A DNA stretch of 64,000 bases, from positions 518,232 through 582,231 of the forward strand of contig NZ_KL448323.1 in NCBI RefSeq assembly GCF_000709345.1. The letters are read 5' to 3'. Numbering within the stretch: position 1 is the first letter of the stretch; each line of letters starts with the position of its first letter. A program made the translations under genes and the position numbers. Source of the stretch: Polaromonas glacialis. GTDB lineage: Bacteria; Pseudomonadota; Gammaproteobacteria; Burkholderiales; Burkholderiaceae_C. Below the pieces are notes generated by a model that saw only the letters and a program-made list of their open reading frames with translations, searched no databases and was not told the DNA's origin. Shown here in pieces: positions 35,263-47,064 of the stretch.

Positions 35263-36932
35263 ATACTCTACCGAACCCCTCGACAATCGCATCCGCAGGC
35301 CTGCCGCCCGGCCCGATTTCGATGGAAGTGCTGAACAGCGAATGCTTCTGCATCAGCCTGGACACCGCGGCGCTGCGCCAGGCGCTGGAGTCCGAGATCG
35401 GCCAGCCCGGTCTGTTCGATTTGATCCAGCAGCGCTGCCCCTACCTGTTCGCGACGCGCCCGGTCTTTTTGTCGCACGAACACATGCGGCGCATGGCTCA
35501 AGTAGTGCAGGCCGTCGAGTCGGTGGTCGCGCTGCCGGCCTATCGCGAGGAGGTTCTGGCCGCCGCACCCACCATTGCGCGCCACGATCCCGGTGGCGCC
35601 AAGGGCGTGTTCTTCGGCTACGACTTCCATGTCACCGAAGGTGCCTTCGGGCTCATCGAGATCAACACCAATGCGGGCGGTGCGATGCTCAACGCCGTGC
35701 TGGCGCGGGCACAACGCGCTTGTTGCGCGGCGCTGCAGGGTCTGGAGCCGTCACCGGACGCAGCCAGTTCGTTCGAAGAAAGCATCATGTCGATGTTTCG
35801 TCGAGAGTGGTCGCTTAGTGGACACAAGCGACCGTTGCGCAGCATCGCCATCGTCGACGAGAACCCCGCGCAACAGTACCTTTACCCGGAATTTTTGCTG
35901 TTCCAGCGATTGTTTCAGCGGCACGGGGTACAAGCGGTGATCGCCGGCCCGTCCGAGTTCACGTTGCGGGGGGGTGTGCTCTGGCACGGCGATCTGGCGA
36001 TAGACATTGTCTACAACCGTCTGACCGATTTTTCGCTGGCCGAACCCGCCAGCGCGACGCTGCGAGAGGCTTACCTGACGAACGCCATGGTGCTCACGCC
36101 GCACCCGCGAGCGCATGCCCTGTACGCGGACAAGCGCAATCTGACCTTGCTCAGCGATGCAACGCGGCTGCAGGCGTTGGGCGTGCCGCAGGCCACACAA
36201 GATGTTCTGCTGGCCGGCATTCCCCATACTCAAATTGTGGACCCGCAACAAGCCGAGCGGCTCTGGCGTGACCGGCGACGGCTGTTCTTCAAGCCCTTCG
36301 CCGGGTTCGGCGGCCGTGCCGCCTACCGGGGCGACAAACTCACCCAGCGCGTCTGGCAGGAAATCCTCGCCGGCGGCTATGTGGCACAGGCGCTGGTGGC
36401 GCCCGGCGGACGTGCTCTCTCGAACCAGGAACCGGTGCAAATGCTCAAGTTCGACCTGCGCACCTACACCTACGATGGCAGCGTGCAGTGGGTGGCGGCG
36501 CGTTTGTACCAGGGCCAGACCACAAACTTTCGCACCCCCGGCGGCGGCTTTGCGCCGGTGTACGAAGGGCCGGCAGACAGACATATGATGGGTTGCACGC
36601 CGGTGCAGCATGAAAGCCGCTTGTTTCTGCTCGACGACGACGCTGTTCAGGAGCTGGACCATGAGCGCTACGTGGCGCTCGCTCGTGGCGAGGCACCTGC
36701 AGGCGAGTTCGCCGACCATCGCTTCATCCTGGTGGACTGGTACCTGCGCCTGGCCTGCAGCCAATCTGAGGCCGTCGTCAACGAAACCTGCAGCTGGATG
36801 GTATTCGACGCCAATGGATGGCTGGACCCGCACGCGGCCCATACGATCAACGTGCCGCCCAGCCCGACCGAAGCCCAGTGGGCGCAGATCCGCGCCCTGG
36901 TGTTCGGCGACGCCGTTCCTCATCTCTCCTGA
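35259..36932 (+). CDS. ATP-grasp-like ligase, apparently circularly permuted
   Basis: A 557-residue soluble protein. The metal-binding E-x-N type block of ATP-grasp enzymes (FGLIEINTNAGGAML) occurs at about residue 134, but the nucleotide-binding lysine/Gly-rich block (LFFKPFAGFGGRAAYRG) only at about 345; classical enzymes have the reverse order. DLRTYTYDGSVQWVAARLYQG follows near residue 410. The order points to a circularly permuted ATP-grasp as in glutathionylspermidine-synthase-like proteins, which join a carboxylate to an amine. Directly downstream lies an asparagine-synthase-type amidotransferase, so the pair may build an amidated dipeptide or similar solute. Substrates unknown. Confidence 0.68.
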   Translation: MNTLPNPSTIASAGLPPGPISMEVLNSECFCISLDTAALRQALESEIGQPGLFDLIQQRCPYLFATRPVFLSHEHMRRMAQVVQAVESVVALPAYREEVLAAAPTIARHDPGGAKGVFFGYDFHVTEGAFGLIEINTNAGGAMLNAVLARAQRACCAALQGLEPSPDAASSFEESIMSMFRREWSLSGHKRPLRSIAIVDENPAQQYLYPEFLLFQRLFQRHGVQAVIAGPSEFTLRGGVLWHGDLAIDIVYNRLTDFSLAEPASATLREAYLTNAMVLTPHPRAHALYADKRNLTLLSDATRLQALGVPQATQDVLLAGIPHTQIVDPQQAERLWRDRRRLFFKPFAGFGGRAAYRGDKLTQRVWQEILAGGYVAQALVAPGGRALSNQEPVQMLKFDLRTYTYDGSVQWVAARLYQGQTTNFRTPGGGFAPVYEGPADRHMMGCTPVQHESRLFLLDDDAVQELDHERYVALARGEAPAGEFADHRFILVDWYLRLACSQSEAVVNETCSWMVFDANGWLDPHAAHTINVPPSPTEAQWAQIRALVFGDAVPHLS

Positions 36933-36947
36933 AGAATCGAGGTCCCC

Positions 36948-38780
36948 ATGTGCGGCATCTGCGGTGAATTGCGCTTTGACGGTTCGACGGTCGACATGTC
37001 GGCGATCGAACGCATGTCTGACAGGATCGCCCGGCGCGGCCCGGATCACGCCGGAATCTTCAGCGACGGCGCGCTGGCCTTGGGCCACCGCCGCCTGGCG
37101 GTCATTGACCTCAGCGCTGACGGCGACCAGCCCATGATCGACGAGGAATTGAAGCTGGTGCTGGTCTTCAACGGCACGATCTACAACTACAAGGAACTGC
37201 GCGCCGAGCTCATCGCGATGGGCTACCGGTTCTTCTCCGAGAGCGACAGCGAAGTCATCCTGAAGGCCTATCACGCCTGGGGTGCGCAATGCGTGCAGCG
37301 CTTCTTCGGCATGTTTGCCTTTGCAGTATGGGACCAGCGCGATGCGCGCCTGTTCATGGCGCGCGACCGCTTCGGCATCAAACCGCTGTACTACACGCTG
37401 GACGGATCGCGGTTGCGCTTCGCCTCCAGCTTGCAGGCCCTGCTGGCAGCGGGCGGTGTGGACACGGGCATCGACCCGGTGGCGCTACACCACCATTTCA
37501 CCCTGCATGCAGTGGTGCCCGCACCGCGCACCATCCTCAAGGGTGTCAGGAAGCTCGGCCCCGCTACCACGATGACGATCAATGGCTCCGGCCACATTGA
37601 AGAGGCCATCTACTGGAAGCTCGATGCTACGCGCCCGGCGCAAGCCCTGTCCGAGGCGCAATGGCTGGCTGCCACCCGTGAGGTGCTGGTGCGGGCAGTG
37701 GAACGCCACCGCCTCGCCGCCGATGTACCCGTGGGTGTACTGCTCTCCGGTGGACTGGACTCCAGCCTGCTCGTCGGCCTGCTGGCTGACCACGTGGACG
37801 ACCTGCAGACCTTCTCGATGGGTTTCGAGACGCTGGGCGAAGGGGGCGAAAAGGCTGATGAATTCGAGTTCTCCGACCAGGTGGCAGAACAATTCGGAAC
37901 GCGCCACCACAAGTACCTCATTCCCTATGACGAAGTGCTGCGCCGCCTGCCCGAAGCGGTATTGCAGATGTCCGAACCCATGGTGAGCCAGGACGTGATC
38001 GCCTTTTACCTGCTGGGCGAGCGTGTTTCTAAGCAGGTGAAGGTGGTGCTTTCAGGCCAGGGTGCCGACGAAGTCTTTGGTGGCTACTTCTGGTACCCCC
38101 GAATGGATGCCGCCAAGGGCTCGGCTTTGGCGCGCTTCAGCGCCCACTACTTTGATCGGGACCACGACGAGTACCTTGAGATGGTCACTCCCGCTTATCA
38201 CCTGCCCGACGTGACGGCCGCGCTGGTGGCGAAAGCCTTGGCACAGCCGCAGGCCGACACCTTCATCGATCAGGTACTGCGCTTCGACGCCACCACGCTG
38301 GTGGTGGACGACCCCGTCAAGCGCGTGGACAACATGGCGATGGCCTGGGGCCTGGAAGCGCGTGTGCCATTCCTGGACCACGAACTGGTGGAACTGGCAG
38401 CGCGCATGCCCCCGGAGCTCAAGCTCAGGCAGGGCGGCAAGTTCCCGCTCAAGGCGATCTCCCGAGGTTTGATTTCGGATGCTGTGATCGACCGGCCGAA
38501 AGGCTATTTCCCGGTGCCGGTGCTGAAACACGTGAGCGGCGAGTTCCTGGCCTTCATGCATGGCATCCTCAATTCAGACGCCTGTCTCCTGCGCGGCCTG
38601 TACCAGCGAGCCTATGTCGACAAGCTGCTGGCGGCACCCGAGGCCTGGTTCACCCGCATCCAGGGCAGCAAGCTATGGCATCTGGCGCTGCTGGAGCTGT
38701 GGCTGCAATTGAACGTCGACGAACCTTATGGCTCGGCATCATCAACAGGCCCATCCCAGGCCAGAACGGAGACCCCATGA
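36948..38780 (+). CDS. Asparagine-synthase-family amidotransferase (N-acetylglutaminylglutamine-amide type)
   Basis: A 610-residue two-domain enzyme. Cys2 of MCGICGELRFDG is the glutamine-hydrolysing nucleophile of the N-terminal domain (residues 1 to about 215); the C-terminal synthetase domain has the pyrophosphate loop LLSGGLDSSLLVG near residue 265 and SGQGADEVFGGYFWYP. The ending KLWHLALLELWLQ and FYLLGERVSKQVKVVLSGQG match the branch that amidates N-acetylglutaminylglutamine, an osmolyte. The usual partners of that trio (a GNAT/ATP-grasp synthetase and an M42 peptidase) are absent; a permuted ATP-grasp gene 15 bp upstream stands in. General asparagine synthesis is the alternative. Stop overlaps the tal start. 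Confidence 0.88.
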   Translation: MCGICGELRFDGSTVDMSAIERMSDRIARRGPDHAGIFSDGALALGHRRLAVIDLSADGDQPMIDEELKLVLVFNGTIYNYKELRAELIAMGYRFFSESDSEVILKAYHAWGAQCVQRFFGMFAFAVWDQRDARLFMARDRFGIKPLYYTLDGSRLRFASSLQALLAAGGVDTGIDPVALHHHFTLHAVVPAPRTILKGVRKLGPATTMTINGSGHIEEAIYWKLDATRPAQALSEAQWLAATREVLVRAVERHRLAADVPVGVLLSGGLDSSLLVGLLADHVDDLQTFSMGFETLGEGGEKADEFEFSDQVAEQFGTRHHKYLIPYDEVLRRLPEAVLQMSEPMVSQDVIAFYLLGERVSKQVKVVLSGQGADEVFGGYFWYPRMDAAKGSALARFSAHYFDRDHDEYLEMVTPAYHLPDVTAALVAKALAQPQADTFIDQVLRFDATTLVVDDPVKRVDNMAMAWGLEARVPFLDHELVELAARMPPELKLRQGGKFPLKAISRGLISDAVIDRPKGYFPVPVLKHVSGEFLAFMHGILNSDACLLRGLYQRAYVDKLLAAPEAWFTRIQGSKLWHLALLELWLQLNVDEPYGSASSTGPSQARTETP

Positions 38781-39883
38781 AACCGACCCGCCAATTGCAC
38801 GATCTCGGCCAAAGCCTGTGGCTGGACAACATCACCCGCACCCTGCTCGACGATGGGACGCTGGCGCGCTACATCGCCGAGGATTCGATCACCGGCCTGA
38901 CCTCCAACCCCAGCATCTTCGATGCCGCCATCGGCGGCGGCGAAGCCTACGACGCGGCCATCCACGCCAAGACGCTGGCCGGGCTGGCCGGTGAGGCGCT
39001 GTTCACAGAGCTGGCGCTGGAAGACCTGCGACGCGCGGCCGACCTGTTCCGGCCGGTGTTCGACGCCACCGATCAGGCCGATGGCTGGGTCTCGATGGAG
39101 GTATCGCCGCTGCTGGCCGCTGACACCGCAGGCTCCATCGCAGCAGCCCGCCAGATCCACGACCAGGCCCAGCGCGCCAACCTGTTCGTGAAGATTCCTG
39201 GCACGCCGCAAGGGCTGCCAGCGATCGAGCAAGCGATCTTTCTCGGCATCCCCATCAATGTGACGCTGCTGTTTTCCTGCGCCCACTACCAGGCCGCTGC
39301 CGAAGCCTATCTGCGCGGCATCGAACGGCGCCTCGCGGCGGGACTCGATCTGCGCGTGGGCTCGGTCGCCTCGCTGTTCATCAGCCGCTGGGACGTGGCC
39401 GGCAACGCGCAACTGCCCACCGAGTTGCAGCACAAGCTCGGCATCGCGGTGGCCCGGCAAACCTACCGGGCCTACCGCGACCTGCTGGCTTCGACGCGCT
39501 GGCAGAAACTCGCCGCCGCCGGTGCAAAGCCTCAGCGCTTGCTGTGGGCCAGCACTGGCACCAAGGACCCTGCAGCACCCGATACCTTGTACGTCAGCGC
39601 GCTGGCCGCACCCGACACCATCAACACCCTTCCTGAGAAGACCTTGCATGCATTCGCCGACCACGGCCGACTGCAGGGCGTGATGCCAGCCGACGGGGGT
39701 GACGCCGAAGCGGTATTGGCGCAGATCACCGGGGCAGGTGTGGATGTCCCGACACTGGCCGCCAAACTCCAGCAAGACGGGGCGCAGTCTTTCGTCAAGT
39801 CGTGGCAGCAACTCATGCAGCGAATCGCCGAAAAATCGGGTGCGCTCAAGCCGGCTCCCGCTGCGCCGGCCATCGGCACATGA
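38777..39883 (+). CDS. tal: Transaldolase
   Basis: The ATG at 38777 overlaps the previous stop; the open frame further upstream would run through the amidotransferase. The 368-residue product has [32 protein letters not shown], and the Schiff-base Lys in [29 protein letters not shown] follows, as in the longer bacterial transaldolases. It exchanges a dihydroxyacetone unit between sedoheptulose-7-phosphate and glyceraldehyde-3-phosphate. Coupled by overlaps to the amidotransferase before and pgm after it, it supplies the pentose/hexose reshuffling that feeds phosphoketolase. Confidence 0.95.
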   Translation: MKPTRQLHDLGQSLWLDNITRTLLDDGTLARYIAEDSITGLTSNPSIFDAAIGGGEAYDAAIHAKTLAGLAGEALFTELALEDLRRAADLFRPVFDATDQADGWVSMEVSPLLAADTAGSIAAARQIHDQAQRANLFVKIPGTPQGLPAIEQAIFLGIPINVTLLFSCAHYQAAAEAYLRGIERRLAAGLDLRVGSVASLFISRWDVAGNAQLPTELQHKLGIAVARQTYRAYRDLLASTRWQKLAAAGAKPQRLLWASTGTKDPAAPDTLYVSALAAPDTINTLPEKTLHAFADHGRLQGVMPADGGDAEAVLAQITGAGVDVPTLAAKLQQDGAQSFVKSWQQLMQRIAEKSGALKPAPAAPAIGT

Positions 39884-41541
39884 GCCAGATCATCAGCCCA
39901 CTCGCCGGCAAGCCACTTCCGGCAGCGAAGCTCGTCGACATACAAGGCCTGCTGGCCGCGTACGCCGATCTGCAGCCCGACCCCGCCGTGCCGTCGCAGC
40001 GCGTGGCATTCGGCACCTCGGGTCATCGCGGCACCTCATTCGACGGCAGCTTCAATGCGGGGCATGTCCTAGCGATCACGCAGGCCCTGTGCGAGCACCG
40101 CAAGGACAACGGCATCGATGGCCCGCTGTTCATCGGTGTGGACACGCATGCACTCTCAAAGCCAGCGTTCGATAACACGCTGGAAGTGCTGGCCGCCCAC
40201 GGCGTGCAGACCATGGTCGCGCGTGGCGGCGAGTTCACGCCCACGCCGGCGGTCTCGCATGCGATCCTAGTCTACAACCGGGGCCGAAGCAGCGGGCTGG
40301 CCGACGGCATCGTCATCACGCCGTCGCACAACCCGCCCGACAGCGGCGGCTTCAAGTACAACCCGCCCCACGGGGGCCCGGCCGATGCCGACATCACCGG
40401 CTGGGTGCAAGAGCGCGCCAACGCCTTGCTCGAAGGCGGCCTCAAGGAGGTCAAGCGCATGGCGCTGGCCCAGGCGCGAAAAGCCGCCACGACACATGAA
40501 CACGACTTCTTGGGCGCGTATGTCGCCGACCTCGGCAACGTGATTGACTTCGATGTGATCCGCAGCGCCGGCCTGCGCCTGGGCGTTGACCCGCTCGGTG
40601 GCGCCGGCGTGCACTACTGGGCGCAGATTGCCGAGCGCTACCAGCTTGACCTGACGGTGGTCAACACAGAAGTCGATCCGCAATTTGCATTCATGACGGC
40701 AGACTGGGACGGCAAGATTCGCATGGACCCGTCGTCCCGCTACGCGATGCAAAGCTTGATCGGACTGAAGGACCATTACGACATCGCCTTCGCCTGCGAT
40801 ACCGATCACGACCGCCACGGCATCGTCACGCCCAGCAGCGGTCTGCTCGCGCCGAACCACTACCTCAGCGTCGCCATCGACTACCTGTTTCAGCACCGGC
40901 CGCAGTGGAGCGCTACGGCGGCAGTCGGCAAGACAGTGGTCAGCAGCACAATGATTGATCGTGTGGCTTCTCGCCTGGGCCGCACCTTGTTCGAAGCACC
41001 GGTCGGCTTCAAGTGGTTCGCAGCAGGCCTGTTTGATGGCAGCCTGGGCTTGGGCGGTGAAGAGAGCGCGGGCGCATCCTTCCTGCGCCGCGACGGTAGG
41101 GTGTGGACCACAGACAAGGACGGCATCGCGGCGGCGCTGCTGTCGGCCGAGATAACCGCCCGATCCGGGCGCGACCCGGGCGCCCGGTACAGCGAGCTGT
41201 GCACTGAGTTCGGAGAATTCTTTGCGGATCGCATCGATGCCCCGGCAAACACGGCGCAGAAGCAGGCCCTGGGAAGACTGACGCCCAAGCAGATCGTGCA
41301 GACTGAACTGGCAGGCGAGCCCATCACCAGCGTGATCGACCAGGCGCCCGGCAACCACGCGGCGATCGGTGGCATCAAGGTCAGCGCAAAAAGCGGCTGG
41401 TTCGCCGCGCGGCCTTCGGGCACCGAAGACATCTACAAGATTTACGCGGAAAGCTTCCAGGGCGACGCCCACCTGCGCCGCCTGCTCGCAGAGGCACAAC
41501 GCATCGTGGACGCCGCAATTGAACCCAAGGAATCATCATGA
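39880..41541 (+). CDS. pgm: Phosphoglucomutase (alpha-D-glucose phosphate-specific)
   Basis: The ATG at 39880 overlaps the tal stop, giving 553 residues. The phosphoserine loop is [20 protein letters not shown] around residue 145; the metal loop [10 protein letters not shown] and sugar-binding [15 protein letters not shown] follow, with the phosphate-binding [14 protein letters not shown] near the end. It interconverts glucose-1-phosphate and glucose-6-phosphate. In this operon it can lead glucose-1-phosphate, for instance from glycogen, into the phosphoketolase route. Its stop overlaps the xfp start. Confidence 0.96.
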   Translation: MSQIISPLAGKPLPAAKLVDIQGLLAAYADLQPDPAVPSQRVAFGTSGHRGTSFDGSFNAGHVLAITQALCEHRKDNGIDGPLFIGVDTHALSKPAFDNTLEVLAAHGVQTMVARGGEFTPTPAVSHAILVYNRGRSSGLADGIVITPSHNPPDSGGFKYNPPHGGPADADITGWVQERANALLEGGLKEVKRMALAQARKAATTHEHDFLGAYVADLGNVIDFDVIRSAGLRLGVDPLGGAGVHYWAQIAERYQLDLTVVNTEVDPQFAFMTADWDGKIRMDPSSRYAMQSLIGLKDHYDIAFACDTDHDRHGIVTPSSGLLAPNHYLSVAIDYLFQHRPQWSATAAVGKTVVSSTMIDRVASRLGRTLFEAPVGFKWFAAGLFDGSLGLGGEESAGASFLRRDGRVWTTDKDGIAAALLSAEITARSGRDPGARYSELCTEFGEFFADRIDAPANTAQKQALGRLTPKQIVQTELAGEPITSVIDQAPGNHAAIGGIKVSAKSGWFAARPSGTEDIYKIYAESFQGDAHLRRLLAEAQRIVDAAIEPKESS

Positions 41542-43910
41542 AGACCCTGACCCCCGACTTCCTGCGCAAGATGCACGCCTGGTGGCGCGCTGCCAACTAC
41601 CTCTCGGTGGGGCAGATCTACCTGCACGCCAACCCGCTGCTCGAAGAGCCGCTGACCCTGGCACACATCAAGCCGCGCCTGCTCGGACATTGGGGCACCA
41701 CACCTGGCCTGAACTTGCTGTACGTGCACCTGAACCGCCTGATCAGGGAGCACGATCTGGACATGATCAATGTCATCGGCCCCGGCCACGGTGGACCCGG
41801 GCTGGTGGCGAGTACGTACCTGGAAGGCACTTACACCGAAACCTATCCCGACATCTCGCGCGACCGCGACGGCATGCGCAAGCTGTTTCGCCAGTTCTCG
41901 TGGCCGGGAGGCATTCCAAGCCACGTGGCGCCGGAAACGCCGGGCTCGATCCACGAAGGCGGCGAGCTGGGCTACTCGCTGGCGCATGCGTATGGCGCGG
42001 CATTCGACAACCCCGATCTGATCGTGGCTTGCATCGTCGGTGACGGTGAAGCTGAAACCGGCGCGCTGGCGACAAGCTGGCATTCGAACAAGTTCTTGAA
42101 CCCGGCGCGCGATGGCGCGGTGCTGCCGATCCTGCACCTCAACGGCTTCAAAATCGCCAACCCCACCGTGCTGGCGCGCATCGGCCGGGAGGATCTGACG
42201 GCCTTGCTGCGAGGCTACGGCCACGAGCCGCACTTCGTGGTCGGCGACGATCCGATGACGGTGCACCAGCAACTGGCGCAGACGCTAGACGCCGTCCTTG
42301 CGCAGATCCACACCATTCAGGCTGCCGCGCGTGCGACGCATGCGCCCATGCCGGCGTCACTTCCGCGCTGGCCGATGATCGTGTTGCAGACGCCCAAGGG
42401 TTGGACCGGCCCCAAGGAGGTCAATGGCCTGCCGGTGGAAGGGACGTGGCGGGCGCACCAGGTGCCGATCACGCAATTCACCAACGCCGAGCATATCCGC
42501 CAGCTCGAAGACTGGATGCGCAGCTATGCGCCGCAGGAACTGTTCGACGCCAATGGCCGCTTCCGGGAAGAATTCGCAGCACTCGCACCCACCGGCAACA
42601 GGCGCATGGGCGCCAATCCGCATGCCAACGGCGGTGCATTGCTCGCACCGCTGGTCATGCCGGACTTCCGCGACTTCGCGGTGCCGGTTTCGGTGCCAGG
42701 CGGCACGATGGGTGAGTCCACGCGCGTGCTCGGAACCTTCCTCGCCGAGGTGATGCGCAGGAACACCGGCAGCGCCAACTTCCGCCTCTTCGGGCCTGAC
42801 GAAACTGCATCCAACCGGCTCGGTGCGGTGGTGGAAGTCGCCGGCAAGGCGTGGATGGCCGAGATCGACGCGGTCGACCTCAATCTTTCAGCCGACGGCC
42901 GGGTGATGGAGGTGCTGAGCGAACACCTGTGCGAGGGCTGGCTCGAAGGCTATCTGCTGACCGGGCGTCACGGCCTGTTCTCGTGCTACGAGGCGTTCGT
43001 CCACATCATCGACTCGATGTTCAACCAGCATGCCAAGTGGCTGGAGGTGTGCCGGCAGATTCCGTGGCGCTTGCCCATCGCGTCGCTCAACTACCTGCTT
43101 ACCTCGCATGTCTGGCAGCAGGACCACAACGGCTTTTCGCACCAGGACCCGGGCTTCATCGATGTGGTGGCGAACAAGAAAGCCGACGTGGTGCGCATCT
43201 ATCTGGCACCCGACGCGAACTGCCTGCTCTCGATTGCCGACCACTGCCTGCGCAGCCGCAATTACGTGAACCTGATCATCGCCGGCAAGGCACCGGCGTT
43301 GCAGTGGCTCGATATCGAGTCGGCCGCACACCACTGCGCAGTAGGCGCCGGCATCTGGCCGTGGGCCAGCAACGATTCCGGTGATGCCCAAGGTGGGCCC
43401 GATGTGGTGATGGCCTGCGCCGGCGACGTGCCGACGCTCGAAACGCTGGCTGCCGTCGCGCTGCTGCGCGGGTATGTGCCGGACATCCGCATCCGTGTCG
43501 TGAATGTGGTCGATCTGATGGCATTGCAGCCGCAATCCGAGCATCCGCACGGCCTGGACGATGACGCGTTCGATGCCATGTTCACGCTGGACCGGCCCAT
43601 CGTGTTCGCCTTCCACGGTTACCCCGGGCTGATCCACCGCCTCACCTACCGCCGCCACAACCACGACAACCTGCATGTGCGCGGCTACAAGGAAGAAGGC
43701 ACGACGACCACGGCGTTCGACATGGTGGTGCTGAACAACATCGACCGCTATCAGCTGGCGCTCGATGCCATACGCCGCATCCCGCGATTGGCGCATCTTG
43801 TGGACGACGCCACCCGGCGATATGAGGCGAGCATCACGCGGCACAAGGCCTACATCAGCGAACACGGTGAGGACTTGCCGGAAGTGCGTGACTGGCGCTG
43901 GCCAGCATGA
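41538..43910 (+). CDS. xfp: Xylulose-5-phosphate/fructose-6-phosphate phosphoketolase
   Basis: A 790-residue thiamine-diphosphate enzyme of usual length. Signature blocks are [19 protein letters not shown] (residue 78 on), [44 protein letters not shown] for the cofactor Mg site and [13 protein letters not shown]. It splits xylulose-5-phosphate, and often fructose-6-phosphate, with phosphate into acetyl-phosphate and a triose or tetrose phosphate. Acetate kinase, which turns acetyl-phosphate into ATP, overlaps its stop, so the two are a unit. Phosphoketolase offers ATP and acetyl units without carbon loss or oxygen. Confidence 0.97.
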   Translation: MKTLTPDFLRKMHAWWRAANYLSVGQIYLHANPLLEEPLTLAHIKPRLLGHWGTTPGLNLLYVHLNRLIREHDLDMINVIGPGHGGPGLVASTYLEGTYTETYPDISRDRDGMRKLFRQFSWPGGIPSHVAPETPGSIHEGGELGYSLAHAYGAAFDNPDLIVACIVGDGEAETGALATSWHSNKFLNPARDGAVLPILHLNGFKIANPTVLARIGREDLTALLRGYGHEPHFVVGDDPMTVHQQLAQTLDAVLAQIHTIQAAARATHAPMPASLPRWPMIVLQTPKGWTGPKEVNGLPVEGTWRAHQVPITQFTNAEHIRQLEDWMRSYAPQELFDANGRFREEFAALAPTGNRRMGANPHANGGALLAPLVMPDFRDFAVPVSVPGGTMGESTRVLGTFLAEVMRRNTGSANFRLFGPDETASNRLGAVVEVAGKAWMAEIDAVDLNLSADGRVMEVLSEHLCEGWLEGYLLTGRHGLFSCYEAFVHIIDSMFNQHAKWLEVCRQIPWRLPIASLNYLLTSHVWQQDHNGFSHQDPGFIDVVANKKADVVRIYLAPDANCLLSIADHCLRSRNYVNLIIAGKAPALQWLDIESAAHHCAVGAGIWPWASNDSGDAQGGPDVVMACAGDVPTLETLAAVALLRGYVPDIRIRVVNVVDLMALQPQSEHPHGLDDDAFDAMFTLDRPIVFAFHGYPGLIHRLTYRRHNHDNLHVRGYKEEGTTTTAFDMVVLNNIDRYQLALDAIRRIPRLAHLVDDATRRYEASITRHKAYISEHGEDLPEVRDWRWPA

Positions 43911-44977
43911 GCGATGACCTGGGTCGGCCCGTGCTGGCCTTGAACGCGGGCTCGTCGTCGCTCAAGTTCGGCTTTTTCATGGTGGGCGCGAGCGGTAGCC
44001 GCGTGCTGCTGTCCGGAGCGGAAGAAACGCTTGCGAAGCCGCAGGCAGCGGTCGCCCGTATTGCGCAGCGCATGGAAGCGCAGGGCTTGCCCGCGCCCAT
44101 TGCGGTTGGTCACCGCATCGTTCATGGGGGACCGCAGTGCCGCCGCCATACTTTGATCGACGCTGCGGTGATGCGGCAACTGGAAGCGGCGACCGCGTTC
44201 GCGCCCCTGCACGTGCCGCCCGCACTTGCGCTAGTGAGAGCGGCGCAGGCGCGCTTCTCCGGCATCGCGCAGGTGGCGTGTCTCGACACGGCGTTCCATG
44301 CCGGCATGCCGGATGTGGCCCGCACGCTTCCCCTCCCGCGCGAGCTGCGCGCGCTGGGCATCGAACGCTACGGTTTCCACGGCCTGTCGGGCGAATCGAT
44401 CGTGCGGCAACTGGGCAGTGATTTGCAGCCGCGCGTGGTGATTGCCCATCTGGGCCACGGCGCCAGCGTCACTGCGGTAGCTCAGGGGGCATCGGTAGAC
44501 ACCAGCATGGGGCTGACGCCGACAGGCGGCGTGATCATGAGCACACGCTGCGGCGACATCGACCCGGGCGTGCTGGCGTATGTGGTTCGCGAGCATGGCT
44601 ATGACGCGGCCCAGCTCGAAGCACTGATCGATCAGCGCTCGGGCCTGCTCGGGATTTCCGGCCTCAGCGGCGACATGCGCGAGCTGCATGCGGCCGCAGC
44701 GTCGACTTCCGCGTCGGGCGCTGATGCGCGGCTGGCCATCGCGATATTCTGCGCTTCCGTGCGCAAGCAGATTGCCGCGATGGCGGTCGTGCTGGGCGGC
44801 GTGGACCTCCTGGTGTTCACGGGTGGTATCGGCGAGAACGATGCTTCGACGCGCGCTTTCATCTGCGAGGGACTCGAAGTGCTGGGCATTCACAAAGCAA
44901 TGACCCGGGTATCTCCGGCACAGGAAGAAGAACTGATCGCTTGGCGCACCTGGCAGCTGACGCAACCGCCCAACTGA
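43907..44977 (+). CDS. ackA: Acetate kinase
   Basis: A 356-residue member of the ASKHA kinases, about 40 residues shorter than the common 400-residue form. [15 protein letters not shown] (phosphate 1), [11 protein letters not shown], the catalytic-Asp block [36 protein letters not shown] and [14 protein letters not shown] (adenosine) are all present. It makes ATP and acetate from acetyl-phosphate. No phosphotransacetylase gene is nearby; with the overlapping phosphoketolase gene its acetyl-phosphate would come straight from sugar phosphates. The shortening appears at loops, not at active-site blocks. Confidence 0.95.
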   Translation: MSDDLGRPVLALNAGSSSLKFGFFMVGASGSRVLLSGAEETLAKPQAAVARIAQRMEAQGLPAPIAVGHRIVHGGPQCRRHTLIDAAVMRQLEAATAFAPLHVPPALALVRAAQARFSGIAQVACLDTAFHAGMPDVARTLPLPRELRALGIERYGFHGLSGESIVRQLGSDLQPRVVIAHLGHGASVTAVAQGASVDTSMGLTPTGGVIMSTRCGDIDPGVLAYVVREHGYDAAQLEALIDQRSGLLGISGLSGDMRELHAAAASTSASGADARLAIAIFCASVRKQIAAMAVVLGGVDLLVFTGGIGENDASTRAFICEGLEVLGIHKAMTRVSPAQEEELIAWRTWQLTQPPN

Positions 44978-44997
44978 ACGAACACATTGGAGCTCCC

Positions 44998-47064
44998 ATG
45001 ACGAACACACTCGACCAGCAGTGCATCGACACCCTGCGTTTCCTCTCGGTAGATGCCGTGCAAAGGGCCAACAGCGGCCACCCCGGCATGCCCTTGGGCG
45101 CAGCGCCCATGGCCTATGCGTTATGGACGCAGTTTCTCAAATGCAATCCTGGCAACCCCGACTGGGCGGACCGAGACCGTTTCGTGCTCTCCGTCGGTCA
45201 CGGATCGGCACTGCTTTACAGTCTGCTGCATCTGAGTGGCTACGACCTCTCACTCGACGACATCAAGGCCTTTCGCCAATGGGGCAGCAAGGCGCCAGGC
45301 CACCCGGAACGCGGGCACACCCCAGGTGTCGAAGTCACCACTGGGCCGCTGGGCCAGGGCTTCGCAAACGCGGTTGGCATGGCGATCGGCGAAGCGCAAC
45401 TCGCGGCACGCTATAACCGGCCGGGACACGCGGTCATCGATCACCACACCTATGTGATCGTCGGTGACGGCGACCTGATGGAAGGTGTGGCGGCTGAAGC
45501 CACTTCGCTGGCCGGGCATCTGAGGCTCGGCAAGCTGGTCTGCCTTTACGACGACAACCGCGTGACGCTTTCTGCCGGCACCGACATGGCATTCACGGAA
45601 GATCGGGCTGCTCGATTCGAAGCCTGTGGCTGGCATACCGTGGCAGTGGCGGATGGCAACGATGTCGAGGCGATCGCTGCAGCGCTGCAATCGGCGCGGT
45701 CGCAGGCCTCAAGGCCGTCGCTGATCCTGGTGCGCACGCACATCGGCTACGGCTCGCCGAACAAGCACGACAGTTTCGAAGCCCACGGTTCGCCGCTTGG
45801 CGTTGAAGAGGTTCGGCTGACGAAGCAGCGCCTCAGCTGGCCCACCGAGCCGCCATTCCTGATACCCGAGCCGGCGCTCGCGCACATGCGGCAGGCGCGC
45901 GCGCGCGGGCAGAACGCCGAGGCAACGTGGAGCCAACGCATGCAGGCCTACGCGCTGGCGTTTCCGGACCTGGCAGCAGAACTGCAGTGCAGTCTGCGCG
46001 GCGAACTGCCCTCCGGCTGGGACGCCGACATCCCGACATTTCCCGCTGATGCCAAGGGCATGGCCACGCGAGCTGCGTCGGCCAAGGTGATGAATGCAAT
46101 GGCCCAGCGGCTGCCCGCGTTGACCGGCGGCTCGGCCGACCTGGACCCTTCGACCAAAACCGTTCTCAAAGGGGGTGGCGATTTCAATCCTCCCGTGACC
46201 CAGACCGACGACACCCAGGGCGCCGACAGCGGCGGCTGGAGCCCTGCTGGCCGCAACCTGCACTTCGGCGTGCGCGAACACGCGATGGGCGCCATCGTCA
46301 ACGGCCTGGCTGCGCACGGCGGTTTCATCCCGTTTGGCGCCACCTTCCTGATCTTCAGCGATTACATGCGCCCGGCGATCCGGCTGGCGGCGCTGATGAA
46401 GCTGCATGTCGTTTACGTGTTCACCCACGACAGCCTGGCCGTCGGCGAAGACGGCCCCACGCACCAGCCGGTGGAGCAGCTGGCCAGCCTGCGTGCGATT
46501 CCGGGGCTCACCGTGATCCGCCCGGCCGACGCCAATGAAACCGCAGTGGCCTGGACGGTGGCGGTGGAAAGCCGACAGCGTCCGGTGTTGCTGGCGCTGA
46601 CCCGGCAGGAGGTGCCCACGCTGGACCGCAGCCGTTATGCCAGCGCCGAAGGGCTGCGCGGTGGCGCCTATGTGCTCAACGATGCGAATGACCAGCCGCC
46701 GGTGTTGATCCTCATCGCCAATGGCTCGGAGGTCGCCCTGATCCTGGCCGCCGCCGAGCGATTGCAAAGCGAAGGCATTGCCGTGCGCTGCGTGTCGATG
46801 CCGAGCTGGGACCTGTTCGACGTCCAGCCGCAGAGCTATCGCGACGGCGTATTGCCGCCAACCGTGCCGGCGCGGCTGGCGGTGGAACTGGGCATGACTC
46901 AGGGCTGGCATCGCTATGTCGGCGACCGCGGCGATGTGCTCGGCGTTGAACGCTTTGGCGCGTCCGCTCCGGCCGACATCCTGCTGCGCGAATACGGCTT
47001 CACCGTCGACAACGTAGCTGCACGCGCACGCAAGCTACTGACCGGTATGCGAAGCGTTGGGTAG
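44998..47064 (+). CDS. tkt: Transketolase
   Basis: The ATG at 44998 follows GGAGCTCCC, giving 688 residues; the upstream open frame overlaps ackA. The thiamine-diphosphate motif runs [20 protein letters not shown] to [30 protein letters not shown] and [22 protein letters not shown] are conserved N-terminal blocks; [15 protein letters not shown] has the catalytic Glu and [21 protein letters not shown] the substrate His. It regenerates xylulose-5-phosphate, the phosphoketolase substrate. It is the last plus-strand gene of the carbon operon; its final 30 bp overlap the convergent HAD gene. Confidence 0.96.
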   Translation: MTNTLDQQCIDTLRFLSVDAVQRANSGHPGMPLGAAPMAYALWTQFLKCNPGNPDWADRDRFVLSVGHGSALLYSLLHLSGYDLSLDDIKAFRQWGSKAPGHPERGHTPGVEVTTGPLGQGFANAVGMAIGEAQLAARYNRPGHAVIDHHTYVIVGDGDLMEGVAAEATSLAGHLRLGKLVCLYDDNRVTLSAGTDMAFTEDRAARFEACGWHTVAVADGNDVEAIAAALQSARSQASRPSLILVRTHIGYGSPNKHDSFEAHGSPLGVEEVRLTKQRLSWPTEPPFLIPEPALAHMRQARARGQNAEATWSQRMQAYALAFPDLAAELQCSLRGELPSGWDADIPTFPADAKGMATRAASAKVMNAMAQRLPALTGGSADLDPSTKTVLKGGGDFNPPVTQTDDTQGADSGGWSPAGRNLHFGVREHAMGAIVNGLAAHGGFIPFGATFLIFSDYMRPAIRLAALMKLHVVYVFTHDSLAVGEDGPTHQPVEQLASLRAIPGLTVIRPADANETAVAWTVAVESRQRPVLLALTRQEVPTLDRSRYASAEGLRGGAYVLNDANDQPPVLILIANGSEVALILAAAERLQSEGIAVRCVSMPSWDLFDVQPQSYRDGVLPPTVPARLAVELGMTQGWHRYVGDRGDVLGVERFGASAPADILLREYGFTVDNVAARARKLLTGMRSVG

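Noticed and set aside
35751..37289. A 512-codon minus-strand frame
   Set aside because: Antisense to the ATP-grasp and amidotransferase genes, which carry clear motifs.
40267..41499. A 410-codon minus-strand frame, and similar ones at 38726-39811, 42888-43865 and 45709-46911
   Set aside because: Shadows of pgm, tal, xfp and tkt.
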